From Microbacterium terrae (GTDB taxonomy: Bacteria; Actinomycetota; Actinomycetes; Actinomycetales; Microbacteriaceae): a stretch of DNA of 64,000 bases. This document shows positions 34,156 to 45,301 of the stretch, piece by piece (within the stretch, counting starts at the first letter, position 1; the number at the start of each line of letters is the position of its first letter). Made by a program: the position numbers and the translations under genes. The notes under the pieces were generated by a model that saw nothing but the letters and a program-made list of their open reading frames with translations, was not told where the DNA came from and ran no database searches. The stretch is from the NCBI RefSeq assembly GCF_017831975.1, contig NZ_JAFDSS010000001.1, positions 2,046,001 through 2,110,000 on the forward strand, read 5' to 3'.

Positions 34156-35640
34156 TCAGGACTTGGGTCGGTCGATGTAGCGGAGCGGGATCTCGATCGT
34201 CACCTCGGTGCCGCTGCCCATGATCGTGTGCCAGTCGATGGTTCCGCCGAGCTCGCCCTGGATGAGCGTGCGCACGATCTGCGTGCCGAGGCCGCGACCG
34301 ACCTGCCCCTCGGGCAGACCCGACCCGGTGTCGCGGACGCGCACCTCGAGATGCTCGTCGGCGCGCTCGGCGATGATCTCGACGTCGCCCTCCTGGCCCG
34401 CGAGACCGTGCTCGACGGCGTTGGTCACGAGCTCGGTGAGCGCGAGCGCGAGCGGCGTCGCGTACTCGCTCGGAAGCGTGCCGAACCGGCCGGTCGAGTG
34501 CGTCCGCGCGCGGGTGTTCGGGGCTGCGGCGACCTCGGCCACGAGCTTGAGCACACGGGCGAAGACCTCGTCGAAGTCGACGTTCTGCGCGAGCCCCTCA
34601 GACAGCGTGTCGTGCACGACGGCGATCGCCGACACGCGCCGCATCGCCTGGGTGAGGGCATCCCGCGCCTCGTCGGAGTGGGTGCGCCGCGCCTGGATGC
34701 GCAGCAGCGACGCCACCGTCTGCAGGTTGTTCTTCACGCGGTGGTGGATCTCGCGGATCGTGGCGTCCTTGGTGATGAGCTCCTGCTCCTGGTGGCGGAT
34801 CTCGGTCACGTCGCGGCAGAGCAGGATGGCGCCGATGCGGGTGCCGCGGTCGCGCAGCGGGATGGTGCGCAGCGACACGGTCACGCCGCGCGCATCCATG
34901 TCGGCCCGCCACGGCGCCCGGCCGGTGACGACGACGGGGAGCGACTCGTCGAACTGCCGCTTGGAGGGGAGGATGCCGGTGACCACGGTCACCAGCGACT
35001 CGCCCTCGAGCTCGTCGTCGAAGCCCAGGCGGTTGAACGCCGACAGGGCATTGGGGCTCGCGAACGTCGTGATGCCGTCGACGTCGAGGCGGATGAGGCC
35101 GTCGGATGCGCGCGGAGCGCCGCGACGCGGCGAGGTGGGAGCCGAGAGGTCGGGGAAGTCTCCCGAGGCGACCATGCCGAAGAGGTCGTCGGCGCAGTCG
35201 TTGAAGGTGATCTGCTGCCGCGACGGCGTGCGGGTCTCACCGAGGTTGGTGTGGCGGGTCAGCACCGCGATGGTCTGCGCGCTCTCGCCGTGGCCGCGCA
35301 CGACGGGCACGGCGCGCACGCGCGTCGGCGTCTCCTCGAACCAGTCGGGCGAGGCGGAGTCGACGATGCGCGCGGTCTGGAAGGCCTCGCGCACCTGCGT
35401 GCGCCACTGCGGGCGAACCAGATCGCCGACGATGTCGCGGTAGAACAGCGTCGCGGCGCCACCCGGTCGGGTGTGCGCGACGGCGACGAACGAGTCGTCG
35501 GCGGTCGGCACCCAGAGCACGATGTCGGCGAACGCGAGATCGGCGAGCAGCTGACCGTCGCCGGCGAGACGGTGGAGCCACTCCACGTCGGCCTCGCTCG
35601 AGCGGCCTTGGGAGTACACGAGATCGCTGAGGGTCGACAC
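34156..35640 (-). CDS. pdtaS: PdtaS-like cytosolic sensor histidine kinase
   Basis: 494 residues with no TM segment: GAF-like domain (about 1-150), PAS-like domain (about 180-285), then a HisKA_2 dimerisation domain with the phospho-acceptor in EIHHRVKNNLQTVASLLRIQ and an ATPase domain with ELVTNAVEHG and DTGSGLP. PdtaS phosphorylates the ANTAR response regulator PdtaR, which acts on mRNA antitermination; PdtaR is not in the window. The GTG at 35640 has TAGGCT exactly six nt upstream. Confidence 0.9.
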   Translation of the reverse strand: MSTLSDLVYSQGRSSEADVEWLHRLAGDGQLLADLAFADIVLWVPTADDSFVAVAHTRPGGAATLFYRDIVGDLVRPQWRTQVREAFQTARIVDSASPDWFEETPTRVRAVPVVRGHGESAQTIAVLTRHTNLGETRTPSRQQITFNDCADDLFGMVASGDFPDLSAPTSPRRGAPRASDGLIRLDVDGITTFASPNALSAFNRLGFDDELEGESLVTVVTGILPSKRQFDESLPVVVTGRAPWRADMDARGVTVSLRTIPLRDRGTRIGAILLCRDVTEIRHQEQELITKDATIREIHHRVKNNLQTVASLLRIQARRTHSDEARDALTQAMRRVSAIAVVHDTLSEGLAQNVDFDEVFARVLKLVAEVAAAPNTRARTHSTGRFGTLPSEYATPLALALTELVTNAVEHGLAGQEGDVEIIAERADEHLEVRVRDTGSGLPEGQVGRGLGTQIVRTLIQGELGGTIDWHTIMGSGTEVTIEIPLRYIDRPKS

Positions 35641-35646
35641 CCGTCC

Positions 35647-35652
35647 AGCCTA
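35647..35652 (-). promoter_or_regulatory. -10 element, leaderless pdtaS start
   Basis: Minus-strand TAGGCT, six nt (GGACGG), then the GTG at 35640. Confidence 0.5.
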
Positions 35653-35664
35653 GAGGCGGAGAGC

Positions 35665-35711
35665 GCGGATGCCGTGAGCGTGACGCACGGCGTCGCTTGC
35701 GCGGCATCCGC
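35665..35711. repeat. Inverted repeat between pdtaS and the ParA-like gene
   Basis: GCGGATGCCG (35665-35674) is the exact inverse of CGGCATCCGC (35702-35711), spacer 27 nt; it may end the upstream minus-strand transcript. Confidence 0.5.
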
Positions 35712-35732
35712 CCGATGCTCCCGACGGAGTGG

Positions 35733-36983
35733 TCACGCCGCCGTCGCCACGCGGCCGCGACGCGGGCGTTTCGGCGCGCGCACAGGCGGTGCCGCCACGG
35801 CCTCGCCCACGAATCGGCGCACCGCGTGCACGAGGGGCGACTTCGGCGCGACCTCGGCGATCGGCCGCGCCGCCAGGAGCGCCGCGTCGGCGGAGCGGGG
35901 ATCCTGCGGCACGAACCACACGTCGTCGATCCCGCCGAACCGGTCGAGTGTGCGCCGAACCTGTCCGCGGGCGTCGATGCCGAGCGACCCCGGCCGCAGT
36001 CGGTTGGCGACGATCGCGATCGGCGTCGCACCGACCGTGGCGCGCAGATCGGGGTAGGCGCGGAGGAATCGCGACACCCCGAGCGGGTCGGCGCCGACGA
36101 CCGCGACCACCATGTCGGCCGCAGCCAGGGCCGACAGCGTGGCGGCGTTGCGCCGCGGGCCGTCGATGTCGCTCACGATCTCCTCGTCGCGCTCGAGCGG
36201 TGCTGCGACGTCGACCACCGTGTGGTCGGCCCAGTCACGGCACGCGGCGAGCGCGGCGCCGACGCGCGCGTCGCTGAGCTCGGGCCAGCGCGACGGCCGG
36301 TTGAGCCCGGTGAGCACGTCGACCCCGGTCGCACCGAGCGGGATACTGACGCGTGCGAGCTCCCGGGCGTCGAGCGACCCGAGCGCGGCCTGCCGGCAGG
36401 CCGCCGCGAACCCGGGACCTTCGTCGGCGAGGCCGAGTGCGAGGGCGATCGACGGCGCGTGCACGTCGGCATCGACGAGACCGACCCGCCGGTCGCCGCG
36501 GGCGAGTTCGACCGCCAGCTCGATCGCGAGCGTCGAGCGACCGGGCGACCCGGCGGCTCCCCAGACCGTGATCACGCGCGGCGCCGCGGATGCTTTGCGG
36601 TGGGGCGCAGCGACCCCCGGCGCACCCGCGAGAGCATCGGCGATGCGCCAGGGGTCGGAATCGAGGGCGAGAGCGGTCTCCAGCCCGTGCGCGGCGGCAT
36701 GGCGGGCGTCGGCGTCCCCCGCGCAGAGCGGAACGACCCGGGTTCCGGCACGGTCGCACAGGGCCACCACGCCGGCGTCGAGCGTCGTGCGCGCGACCTC
36801 GAGCACCACGGCGTCGGCGTCGGCCACGGCCCGCAGCACCCGGGCGCCGTCGTCGCCGAGCGCGGCATCACCGGCAGCGAGTGCGAGCGCCGTCGCCGGG
36901 ACGACGTCGACGACCTCGTGACCGGCGCGTCGGAGCCCCTCGGCGATGGTGTCGCCCGCATCGACGGCGACGAGCACCCTCAC
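35733..36983 (-). CDS. ParA/MinD-like ATPase (CpaE/TadZ-like)
   Basis: 416 residues: a receiver-like N-terminal half (about 1-130) that lacks clear phosphorylation-site context, then a P-loop domain starting VWGAAGSPGRST at about 141. Relative to the deviant Walker A KGGxGKT both lysines are replaced (Ala and Arg). VGLVDADVHAP carries the Walker A-prime Asp. CpaE/TadZ proteins localise Flp/Tad pilus machinery; no pilin, CpaF ATPase or prepilin peptidase gene is adjacent. The start overlaps the SAF-domain gene stop by 4 bp. Function uncertain. Confidence 0.8.
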   Translation of the reverse strand: MRVLVAVDAGDTIAEGLRRAGHEVVDVVPATALALAAGDAALGDDGARVLRAVADADAVVLEVARTTLDAGVVALCDRAGTRVVPLCAGDADARHAAAHGLETALALDSDPWRIADALAGAPGVAAPHRKASAAPRVITVWGAAGSPGRSTLAIELAVELARGDRRVGLVDADVHAPSIALALGLADEGPGFAAACRQAALGSLDARELARVSIPLGATGVDVLTGLNRPSRWPELSDARVGAALAACRDWADHTVVDVAAPLERDEEIVSDIDGPRRNAATLSALAAADMVVAVVGADPLGVSRFLRAYPDLRATVGATPIAIVANRLRPGSLGIDARGQVRRTLDRFGGIDDVWFVPQDPRSADAALLAARPIAEVAPKSPLVHAVRRFVGEAVAAPPVRAPKRPRRGRVATAA

Positions 36984-37609
36984 GAGCCTGCGCCCACCGT
37001 CGGCACGACGGACAGGGCCGAGTCGTCGGCCTGTGCGGCGAGCATGGCGGCGACGTCTGCGCGTGGGATCACGAGTTCGAGGGCTGCGGCACCCCCGCCG
37101 AGCATCGAGTCGTCGCGGGTGACCGACACCACGGTGGCGTCGGGGACGAGGATTCGGGGCGCGTCGTATCCGCCGCCCTTCAGCAGCGGTGCCGCCCAGA
37201 GCTCGACGACCGTTCCCGCTTCGACGGATGCGGGCACGTCGACGGCGCTGCGGACCACGACGCTGGTCGTGCGCGAAGCCGCCGCGTCGCCGACGGCGTC
37301 AGCGGGGACGAGCTCGCCCTCGGCGATCGTGCGCGTGGCGACGAGGCCGTCCGCGAGCTCGTCCTGCGTGAAGTACCGCTCCTCGAGCTGCCCCAGGGCG
37401 ACCTCGACCGGGCGCAGCGTGTCGGCCGACAGCGGCTCGCCCGGAACGATCGTGCGGGCCGCGGTGTAGACCGGAACCGTCGCGCGTGCGGCGCCGACGA
37501 CGAGCCAGACGCCCGCGACGGAGACGATCACGAGGGCGATGCCGAGGAAGAATCGGGCGTCGCCCCAGAACCCGCGGCGGGGCGGACGAGCGGTCGCGAG
37601 TGCGGTCAT
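36980..37609 (-). CDS. SAF-domain membrane protein (CpaB/RcpC-like)
   Basis: 209 residues from the ATG at 37609. One N-terminal TM helix (about 20-42) anchors a SAF domain (about 48-115, with ARTIVPGEPLSADTLRPVEV), resembling the Flp pilus assembly protein CpaB/RcpC that sits in the envelope. It is translationally coupled to the ParA-like gene by a 4-bp overlap, so the two products likely act together. No other Tad-pilus gene is near. An exact TTATCCACA lies 38 bp upstream of its start, in the divergent gap with the HTH gene. Confidence 0.8.
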   Translation of the reverse strand: MTALATARPPRRGFWGDARFFLGIALVIVSVAGVWLVVGAARATVPVYTAARTIVPGEPLSADTLRPVEVALGQLEERYFTQDELADGLVATRTIAEGELVPADAVGDAAASRTTSVVVRSAVDVPASVEAGTVVELWAAPLLKGGGYDAPRILVPDATVVSVTRDDSMLGGGAAALELVIPRADVAAMLAAQADDSALSVVPTVGAGS

Positions 37610-37646
37610 CGCCCCATCGTCGCGCACTCGGCCGAACAGCCCCGAT

Positions 37647-37655
37647 CGTTATCCA
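37647..37655 (+). promoter_or_regulatory. Exact DnaA-box sequence TTATCCACA
   Basis: Perfect 9-mer in the gap between the divergent SAF-domain gene and HTH gene; one of three exact copies in 6 kb. Confidence 0.5.
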
Positions 37656-37695
37656 CAGCGCCCCGCGCGCCGGCCCCGCCGTATGGGGCCGGGTG

Positions 37696-37701
37696 AATAA
37701 T
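37696..37701 (+). promoter_or_regulatory. -10 element, leaderless start of the HTH gene
   Basis: AATAAT (five of six to TATAAT), six nt (GGGGGC), then the ATG at 37708. Confidence 0.5.
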
Positions 37702-37707
37702 GGGGGC

Positions 37708-37989
37708 ATGCCCGAGAGCCCGACGTCTGCCGTGCGCCTGCTCGCACCCGCCCAGGTGGCGGAGCTTCTGGGCGTGTCGGTCGACGAGGTGATGACGCTC
37801 GTCATGGAGCGGCGTCTGCGCGGGGTTCGCGTCGGTTCGCCGGCACGCTGGCGGGTCGACGAGCAGAGCGTGACCGACTATCTCGACGACGAGGCGGAGA
37901 ATGCCCGGCGCATGGCGCTGTGGCGGGAGTCGCAGAACGCGAGCTTCCCCGAGCTGTGGGGCACCGGCCCGATCCGCAACGGCGACTGA
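37708..37989 (+). CDS. Small excisionase/MerR-type helix-turn-helix protein
   Basis: 93 residues. APAQVAELLGVSVDEVMTLV (about 13-32) followed by RRLRGVRVGSPARWRVDEQSV is a winged HTH of the excisionase/HTH_17 class, as in BldC-like regulators; the tail RMALWRESQNASFPELWG is conserved in actinobacterial homologues of unknown role. The leaderless ATG at 37708 is supported by AATAAT six nt upstream. It is divergent from the SAF/ParA pair, which it may regulate, and its stop is only 7 bp from the convergent hypothetical gene. Confidence 0.85.
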   Translation: MPESPTSAVRLLAPAQVAELLGVSVDEVMTLVMERRLRGVRVGSPARWRVDEQSVTDYLDDEAENARRMALWRESQNASFPELWGTGPIRNGD

Positions 37990-37996
37990 CGACGGC

Positions 37997-38584
37997 TCAC
38001 ACGTAGCCGTCGGATTCCTCGATCTGCACGAGCGACACCGCCGCCAGGGGCACGATCCGAAAGCCGGTCACGGCGTCGGCGCGACGCGGAGCACCGTGCT
38101 CGTGCACCGCGAGGTCCAGATGATCGGCCCCCGCGCGGTCGATGGTGCCGGTGACGACGGCGCCGTCGGCGAGCCGGATCATGACGCCGGCGCGACGGCG
38201 CACCAGGTCGCGCAGCACGAAGCCGAAAGTCATCCGCTCCGTGAGCGTCGAGCGGGCAGGCACGGCCCGCGCCGTGCGCAGCAGCTCGGCGTGCGGCATC
38301 CCGATCCCGAGGAGCGCGGAGAGGGGGACGAGACCGCGGCGCCGGCCGAGCGCGAGCGCCGCCCAATCGGCCCCGACCGCGCCGACCTCGGCTCGCAGGG
38401 AGTGGCCGCCTGCCAGGTCGAATGAGACCTCGGTCGCGCCGACGGCGAGCGCCGCGAGGCGGTCGCGCAGCTCGAGTCGCGACAGCCGCAGTCGTTCGGC
38501 CTCGGTGTCGAGCGAGGCCCGCTCGGCCTCCCACTCGGAGGCGAGCTGGTCCTCCAGATCGTCGAAGAAGCGGTCCCAGCGCAC
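37997..38584 (-). CDS. Conserved actinobacterial hypothetical protein
   Basis: 195 residues. Residues 1-45 (MRWDRFFDDLEDQLASEWEA onwards) form a charged amphipathic helix. The remainder is beta-rich with two internally similar segments, about 46-95 and 140-190, each including a GxxG-AD turn (VGADWAALAL; DRAGADHLDLAV) that could be SH3- or Sm-like barrels. I do not recognise a named domain. The GTG at 38584 has TAGCCT exactly six nt upstream. It is divergent from the Rv3235-like gene. Confidence 0.75.
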   Translation of the reverse strand: MRWDRFFDDLEDQLASEWEAERASLDTEAERLRLSRLELRDRLAALAVGATEVSFDLAGGHSLRAEVGAVGADWAALALGRRRGLVPLSALLGIGMPHAELLRTARAVPARSTLTERMTFGFVLRDLVRRRAGVMIRLADGAVVTGTIDRAGADHLDLAVHEHGAPRRADAVTGFRIVPLAAVSLVQIEESDGYV

Positions 38585-38590
38585 TCCGTG

Positions 38591-38596
38591 AGGCTA
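38591..38596 (-). promoter_or_regulatory. -10 element, leaderless start of the hypothetical gene
   Basis: Minus-strand TAGCCT, six nt, then the GTG at 38584. Confidence 0.5.
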
Positions 38597-38623
38597 GAGC
38601 ACGCGTCACGATGTGGTCACGAG

Positions 38624-38632
38624 TTATCCACA
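38624..38632 (+). promoter_or_regulatory. Exact DnaA-box sequence TTATCCACA
   Basis: Perfect 9-mer in the 132-bp divergent gap between the hypothetical gene and the Rv3235-like gene. Confidence 0.5.
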
Positions 38633-38716
38633 GCCGGTGAATCCTTCTTCACCTGAGAGTTGTCTGTGTGTTCTACTGGCGGCAAGACATCCCCCACTGT
38701 CGAGATAGGCACACCC

Positions 38717-39154
38717 ATGGCGACGCTGCCCGCGGGCCCCGCCCGCGTCATACGGGCGCGCGATGACGAAGACCTCACCGAGTTCTTCGCACCGCAGCGC
38801 ACGTCTCATACTGCTCTGCCCGACCACGATCCGTTCGTGCGCAATCTCACGCGCGGCGTCCTCGAAGTGCTCTCCGGAGCGCGCGAGGTCGACCAGCTCG
38901 CTCGATGGCTCACCGAGGATCCGTTCCGGAAGCTGGTCACGCGGGCGAACCTCGCGGCCCGGGCGCGAAGCGCGCGCGGTGTGCCGGCCCGGCGACCCGT
39001 GCATGCGATCGTGTCGGTGCGGCACCAGTCGCCCGCCGACGGCGTGGTCGAGTCCGTGGTGATCGTGCGCGGCGCCGCCCGCACGCGCGCCGTGGCTCTG
39101 CGCCTCGAAGGCGTCGACGGCCGTTGGCGCGCCACCTCACTCGCGGTGCTCTGA
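38717..39154 (+). CDS. Rv3235 family protein
   Basis: 145 residues from the ATG at 38717. The central PFVRNLTRGVLEVLSGAREV followed by LARWLTEDPFRKL, then a basic linker and a C-terminal beta-rich part (VVESVVIVRG...RATSLAVL), match the actinobacterial Rv3235/DUF6459 family encoded near secA. Function unknown. The start is uncertain: the open frame reaches a TTG at 38660, but TAGGCA five nt before 38717 favours the shorter form. A bidirectional hairpin follows. Confidence 0.8.
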   Translation: MATLPAGPARVIRARDDEDLTEFFAPQRTSHTALPDHDPFVRNLTRGVLEVLSGAREVDQLARWLTEDPFRKLVTRANLAARARSARGVPARRPVHAIVSVRHQSPADGVVESVVIVRGAARTRAVALRLEGVDGRWRATSLAVL

Positions 39155-39166
39155 GCGCACCGCCCC

Positions 39167-39212
39167 CGAGCGGGCGAACGGACCGGCTCCGATGATGCAG
39201 CCGGCCCGCTCG
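39167..39212. terminator. Bidirectional hairpin terminator
   Basis: CGAGCGGGC (39167-39175) pairs with GCCCGCTCG (39204-39212); a nested CCGGC/GCCGG lies inside. It sits between convergent genes. Confidence 0.7.
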
Positions 39213-39258
39213 TCGTCATGCGATCGATCGTGCGGGGCACCCGACTCCGCTCGAGCCG

Positions 39259-40485
39259 TCACTGCCGGTACGACGACAGGAAGTTGCCGAGACGCTCGAT
39301 CGCCTCGGTGAGCACGCGCGCCTCGGGCAGGGTGACGATGCGCAGGTGATCGGGAGTCGGCCAGTTGAAGCCGGTCCCCTGCACGAGCAGCACGTGCTCC
39401 GCGACGAGGAAGTCGTAGACGAGCTTGGCGTCGTCGTGGATCTCGTGCACCTCGGGATCGAGCCGCGGGAAGGCGTAGAGCGCGCCCATCGGCTTGGCGC
39501 AGGAGACGCCCGGGATCGCCTCGAGGGCGCTCCACGCCGCATCGCGCTGCTCGTGAAGCCGGCCGCTCGGGGCGATGAGCGCGTCGATCGACTGCACGCC
39601 CGAGAGCGCCGCCTGCACCGCGTGCTGCGCCGGCACGTTCGGGCAGAGGCGGGTCGACGCGAGCAGCTGGATGCCCTCGAGGAAGCCCGCGGCATGGTTC
39701 TTCGGGCCGGTGATGACGAGCCACCCCGACCGGTAGCCCGCGACGCGGTAGGTCTTGGAGAGGCCGTTGAACGTGAGGCACAGCAGGTCGGGCGCCAGCG
39801 TCGCCAGCGGGATGTGCTGGGCGTCGTCGAAGAGGATGCGGTCGTAGATCTCGTCCGACAGCAGCAGCAGGGAGTGCTCGCGTGCGATCTGGACGATGCC
39901 CTCGAGCACCTCCTTCGAGTACACCGCGCCCGTCGGGTTGTTCGGGTTGATCACGACGATCGCCTTGGTGCGCGGCGTGATCTTCTCGCGGATGTCTTCG
40001 AGGTCGGGCTGCCAGCCGTTCTCGTTGTCGCACCGGTAGTGCACCGGGGTGCCGCCGGAGAGGCTCGTCATCGCCGTCCACAGCGGGTAGTCCGGCGCGG
40101 GGATGAGCACCTCGTCGCCCTCGTCGAGGAGCGCCTGCATCGTCATCGTGATGAGCTCCGACACGCCGTTGCCGAGGTAGACGTGGTCAGGGTCGAACTG
40201 CGGGAAGCCCGCGACCTCCTCGTAGCGCGACACGATCGCGCGCCGCGCCGACATGATGCCTCGACTGTCGCTGTAGCCGTGCGCCTGCGGAACCGCCTCG
40301 ATCATGTCGCGCACGATCTGGAACGGCGCCTCGAAGCCGAACACCGCCGGATTGCCGGTGTTGAGCTTGAGGATCGTGTGGCCGTCGGCTTCGAGCCGGT
40401 CCGCCTCGACGAGCGCCTGTCCACGGATCTCGTACAGGACGTTCTTCAGCTTGCTCGACTGGTCGAGGGTGCGCAGCGGACTCAT
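39259..40485 (-). CDS. Class I aminotransferase (AlaA/AlaT-like)
   Basis: 408-residue PLP enzyme of the AspC/AlaT group. The Schiff-base Lys is in FNGLSKTYRVAGYRSGW; NPNNPTGAVY and SDEIYDRI are cofactor-binding signatures. Closest in style to glutamate-pyruvate aminotransferases (HGYSDSRGIMSARRAI; LKLNTGNPAVFGFEAP). It likely links alanine and glutamate metabolism, although the exact substrates need biochemical proof. The ATG at 40485 was chosen over an 11-codon extension because it begins MSPLRTLDQS as in relatives. It lies 64 bp downstream of secA. Confidence 0.88.
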   Translation of the reverse strand: MSPLRTLDQSSKLKNVLYEIRGQALVEADRLEADGHTILKLNTGNPAVFGFEAPFQIVRDMIEAVPQAHGYSDSRGIMSARRAIVSRYEEVAGFPQFDPDHVYLGNGVSELITMTMQALLDEGDEVLIPAPDYPLWTAMTSLSGGTPVHYRCDNENGWQPDLEDIREKITPRTKAIVVINPNNPTGAVYSKEVLEGIVQIAREHSLLLLSDEIYDRILFDDAQHIPLATLAPDLLCLTFNGLSKTYRVAGYRSGWLVITGPKNHAAGFLEGIQLLASTRLCPNVPAQHAVQAALSGVQSIDALIAPSGRLHEQRDAAWSALEAIPGVSCAKPMGALYAFPRLDPEVHEIHDDAKLVYDFLVAEHVLLVQGTGFNWPTPDHLRIVTLPEARVLTEAIERLGNFLSSYRQ

Positions 40486-40507
40486 CGGAACAGGATATCG
40501 ACGGGAT

Positions 40508-40527
40508 GCCCGTGCCAATGGCCGGGC
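40508..40527. terminator. Hairpin at the end of secA
   Basis: GCCCG (40508-40512) and GCC (40514-40516) pair with GGC and CGGGC (40520-40527), one bulged base, AAT loop; immediately downstream of the secA stop. Confidence 0.5.
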
Positions 40528-40549
40528 AGTGGCCTGGCGTCGACTGGAC

Positions 40550-43381
<2,832 letters not shown>

Positions 43382-43459
43382 GGAGTGTCTCCATCTGTCG
43401 GGAATCGGCGCACTCGGCGCCACTGCCGCCCGGCGCGTCGCGCGCAGGCATACCTGCCT

Positions 43460-43471
43460 ATGTTATCCACC
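43460..43471. promoter_or_regulatory. Probable secA -10 overlapped by a near DnaA box
   Basis: Minus-strand TAACAT (43465-43460) is a plausible secA -10, giving a leader of about 70 nt. TTATCCACC (43463-43471, plus) matches the DnaA box at 8 of 9 and overlaps it. Confidence 0.4.
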
Positions 43472-43526
43472 CGTGACCTTGGGATGCGCTGGACAGCGGG
43501 CCGCCGCGCGGCCGCTGCGATCCGCC

Positions 43527-43541
43527 TGTGGATAATCCACA
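43527..43541. promoter_or_regulatory. Palindromic DnaA-box-like site TGTGGATAATCCACA
   Basis: A perfect 7-1-7 palindrome containing an exact box on the minus strand (TGTGGATAA, 43527-43535) and an 8-of-9 box on the plus strand, lying 7 bp before the PadR-type operator. Confidence 0.5.
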
Positions 43542-43547
43542 CGGAGT

Positions 43548-43570
43548 ATTCCCGGTATGCATATACTCGG
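43548..43570 (+). promoter_or_regulatory. Candidate PadR operator and promoter of the MacA-like operon
   Basis: The 23 bp here, including CCGGTATGCATATACTCGG, are identical to 46516-46538 upstream of padR. The core GTATGCATATAC is GTAT-N4-ATAC. TATACT at 43562-43567 can serve as a -10, about 60 nt before the ATG at 43629, so repressor binding would block transcription. Confidence 0.7.
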
Positions 43571-43628
43571 CATTTAATTGTGGTGCTTCCGCGCACCCGG
43601 CAGGCGCCCCGGCGCCGGAGAGGATGTC

Positions 43629-44558
43629 ATGGTCGTCTGGCGCCGTTGGATCTTCCCGATCCTCATGATCGTGGTTCTGGGGGCGGTTGCCGCCGCACTC
43701 GTGAAGATCGCGTTCTTCCCCGATGAGACGAGCACGGCGGTCGAGCCGTCCGCCGGCATCGCCGACACCGTCGTGCCGGTCGAGCGCGGCGACGTGGTCA
43801 ACGCGATGAGCCTGCCGGGAACCATCGCGCGCGACGAGGCGGTGACCGTCAGGTCCGAGATCGACGGCACCGTCACCGCGGTGCACGTGAAGCCCGGGCA
43901 GTCCGTCTCGAACGGCCAGGTGCTCTTCACCGTCAAGCAGACCTACCCCGTGCTGACCTTCGACGTCCGCGCCCCCGAGGCCGGCGAGATCGCGACACTG
44001 ACGGTCGTGAAGGGCCAGGGCGCCTCGGTCGGCGTCGAGCTCGCGACCCTCAACCCGTCCCGCTACCACGTGATGAGCACCGTCGAGCCGGTGCAGCTGT
44101 ACCGCCTGCTCGAGGCGCCGAGCGAAGCATCCGTCGCCATCCAGGGCGGCCCCGCGCCGTTCACGTGCACCGGGCTCGACGTGCAGGTCGCCGAGGACTC
44201 GACCACGAGCGTGCGCTGCGCCGTGCCGAAGGACCAGGTGGTGTTCGCTGGACTGCAGGCAGACGTCGAGATCAGCATCGGCACCGTCACCGATGCGCTC
44301 GTCGTGCCGACCACCGCGGTCAAGGGCGGCGCCGGATCGGGCGTCGTCTGGATCGACGCGGGCGACGGCTCCGACCCCGAGGAGCGTGAGATCGCACTCG
44401 GCGTGAGCGACGGGACGATCGTCGAGGTGACCGAAGGCCTCGAGGAGGGCGAGATGATCCGCCAGTTCGTGCCCGGCCTCGCCGCGACCACGGAACCGGT
44501 CTGCTACGACGACGGCTTCGGCGGCGAGTACTGCGAAGAGCAGGGCTGGAACTGGTGA
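43629..44558 (+). CDS. MacA-like membrane-fusion/adaptor protein
   Basis: 309 residues. An N-terminal TM anchor (about 8-27) is followed by a biotinyl-lipoyl-like hairpin region (EAVTVRSEIDGTVTAVHVKPGQSV... at about 70-140, with Gly-Thr and Pro-Gly-Gln turns) and a C-terminal beta-barrel with an ALVVPTTAVKGG strand. The C-terminus VCYDDGFGGEYCEEQGWNW and FTCTGLDVQ...RCAV contribute two Cys pairs that would be extracytoplasmic. The ATG at 43629 follows GGAGAGG. Four-bp overlaps link it to the ATPase and permease genes, a MacAB-type exporter for peptides or hydrophobic compounds, inferred. Confidence 0.82.
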   Translation: MVVWRRWIFPILMIVVLGAVAAALVKIAFFPDETSTAVEPSAGIADTVVPVERGDVVNAMSLPGTIARDEAVTVRSEIDGTVTAVHVKPGQSVSNGQVLFTVKQTYPVLTFDVRAPEAGEIATLTVVKGQGASVGVELATLNPSRYHVMSTVEPVQLYRLLEAPSEASVAIQGGPAPFTCTGLDVQVAEDSTTSVRCAVPKDQVVFAGLQADVEISIGTVTDALVVPTTAVKGGAGSGVVWIDAGDGSDPEEREIALGVSDGTIVEVTEGLEEGEMIRQFVPGLAATTEPVCYDDGFGGEYCEEQGWNW

Positions 44559-45301
44559 GCCTCGTCGCGCTCGAGGGTGTCACCAAGCACGTCCTGCTCC
44601 CCGATGACACCCGCCTCGACATCCTCCGCGGCATCGATCTCGAGATCGGCGCCGGCGACCACGTATCCATCGTCGGACGCAGCGGCTCGGGGAAGTCGAC
44701 GCTGCTGAACCTGCTCGGGATGCTCGACTCCCCCTCCGAGGGGACCGTCTCGTTCCGCGGCGACGCGGTCGGCCGCATGGGCCAGGCCAAGCTCGACCGG
44801 CTGCGGGGACGCAACGTCGGGTACGTGTTCCAGCAGTTCAACCTGCTCCCCGGCCGCTCGGCGCTCGAGAACGTCGCGATGCCCCTCAGCTACGCGAAGG
44901 GACGGGAGTTCTGGGCGCGCAAGACCATCGCCGCCGACATGCTCGACCGCGTCGGGCTGTCGCACCGCCTCGAGTCGCCGCCCGAGCAGCTGTCGGGGGG
45001 TGAGCAGCAGCGCGTCGCGATCGCACGGGCGCTCGTCCGTCGTCCCGCCCTGATCCTCGCCGACGAGCCGACCGGCGCCCTCGACGTCGAGACGGGCGGC
45101 GCGGTGATGACGCTCCTCGACGACATCGCCTCCGAGGCCGAGGCCGCCCTCGTGACGATCACGCACGACGTGCACGTCGCCGCACGCGCCCGACGGCACT
45201 ACCGGCTCGAAGCGGGCGTGCTGGCCCCGGTCGAACTCGACCTCGCGTTCCGCGAGACGGCGCTCGGCGCCATCGCCGAAGCACCGGCGGGTGTGCAGTG
45301 A
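44555..45301 (+). CDS. ABC transporter ATP-binding protein, MacB/LolD class
   Basis: 248 residues. Walker A GRSGSGKST (near 44-52), Q-loop VFQQFNLLPGRSALENV, signature LSGGEQQRVAIARAL, Walker B LILADEPTGALD and H-loop TITHDVH are all intact. The ARALVRRPALILADEPTGAL sequence is typical of FtsE/LolD/MacB-type ATPases that power FtsX-fold permeases. The GTG at 44555 overlaps the adaptor stop and its own stop overlaps the permease start, each by 4 bp. Confidence 0.93.
   Translation: MSLVALEGVTKHVLLPDDTRLDILRGIDLEIGAGDHVSIVGRSGSGKSTLLNLLGMLDSPSEGTVSFRGDAVGRMGQAKLDRLRGRNVGYVFQQFNLLPGRSALENVAMPLSYAKGREFWARKTIAADMLDRVGLSHRLESPPEQLSGGEQQRVAIARALVRRPALILADEPTGALDVETGGAVMTLLDDIASEAEAALVTITHDVHVAARARRHYRLEAGVLAPVELDLAFRETALGAIAEAPAGVQ

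Noticed and set aside
35733..37609. Complete Flp/Tad pilus locus
   Set aside because: Only CpaB-like and CpaE-like genes are present; no pilin, CpaF or TadB/C within the window.
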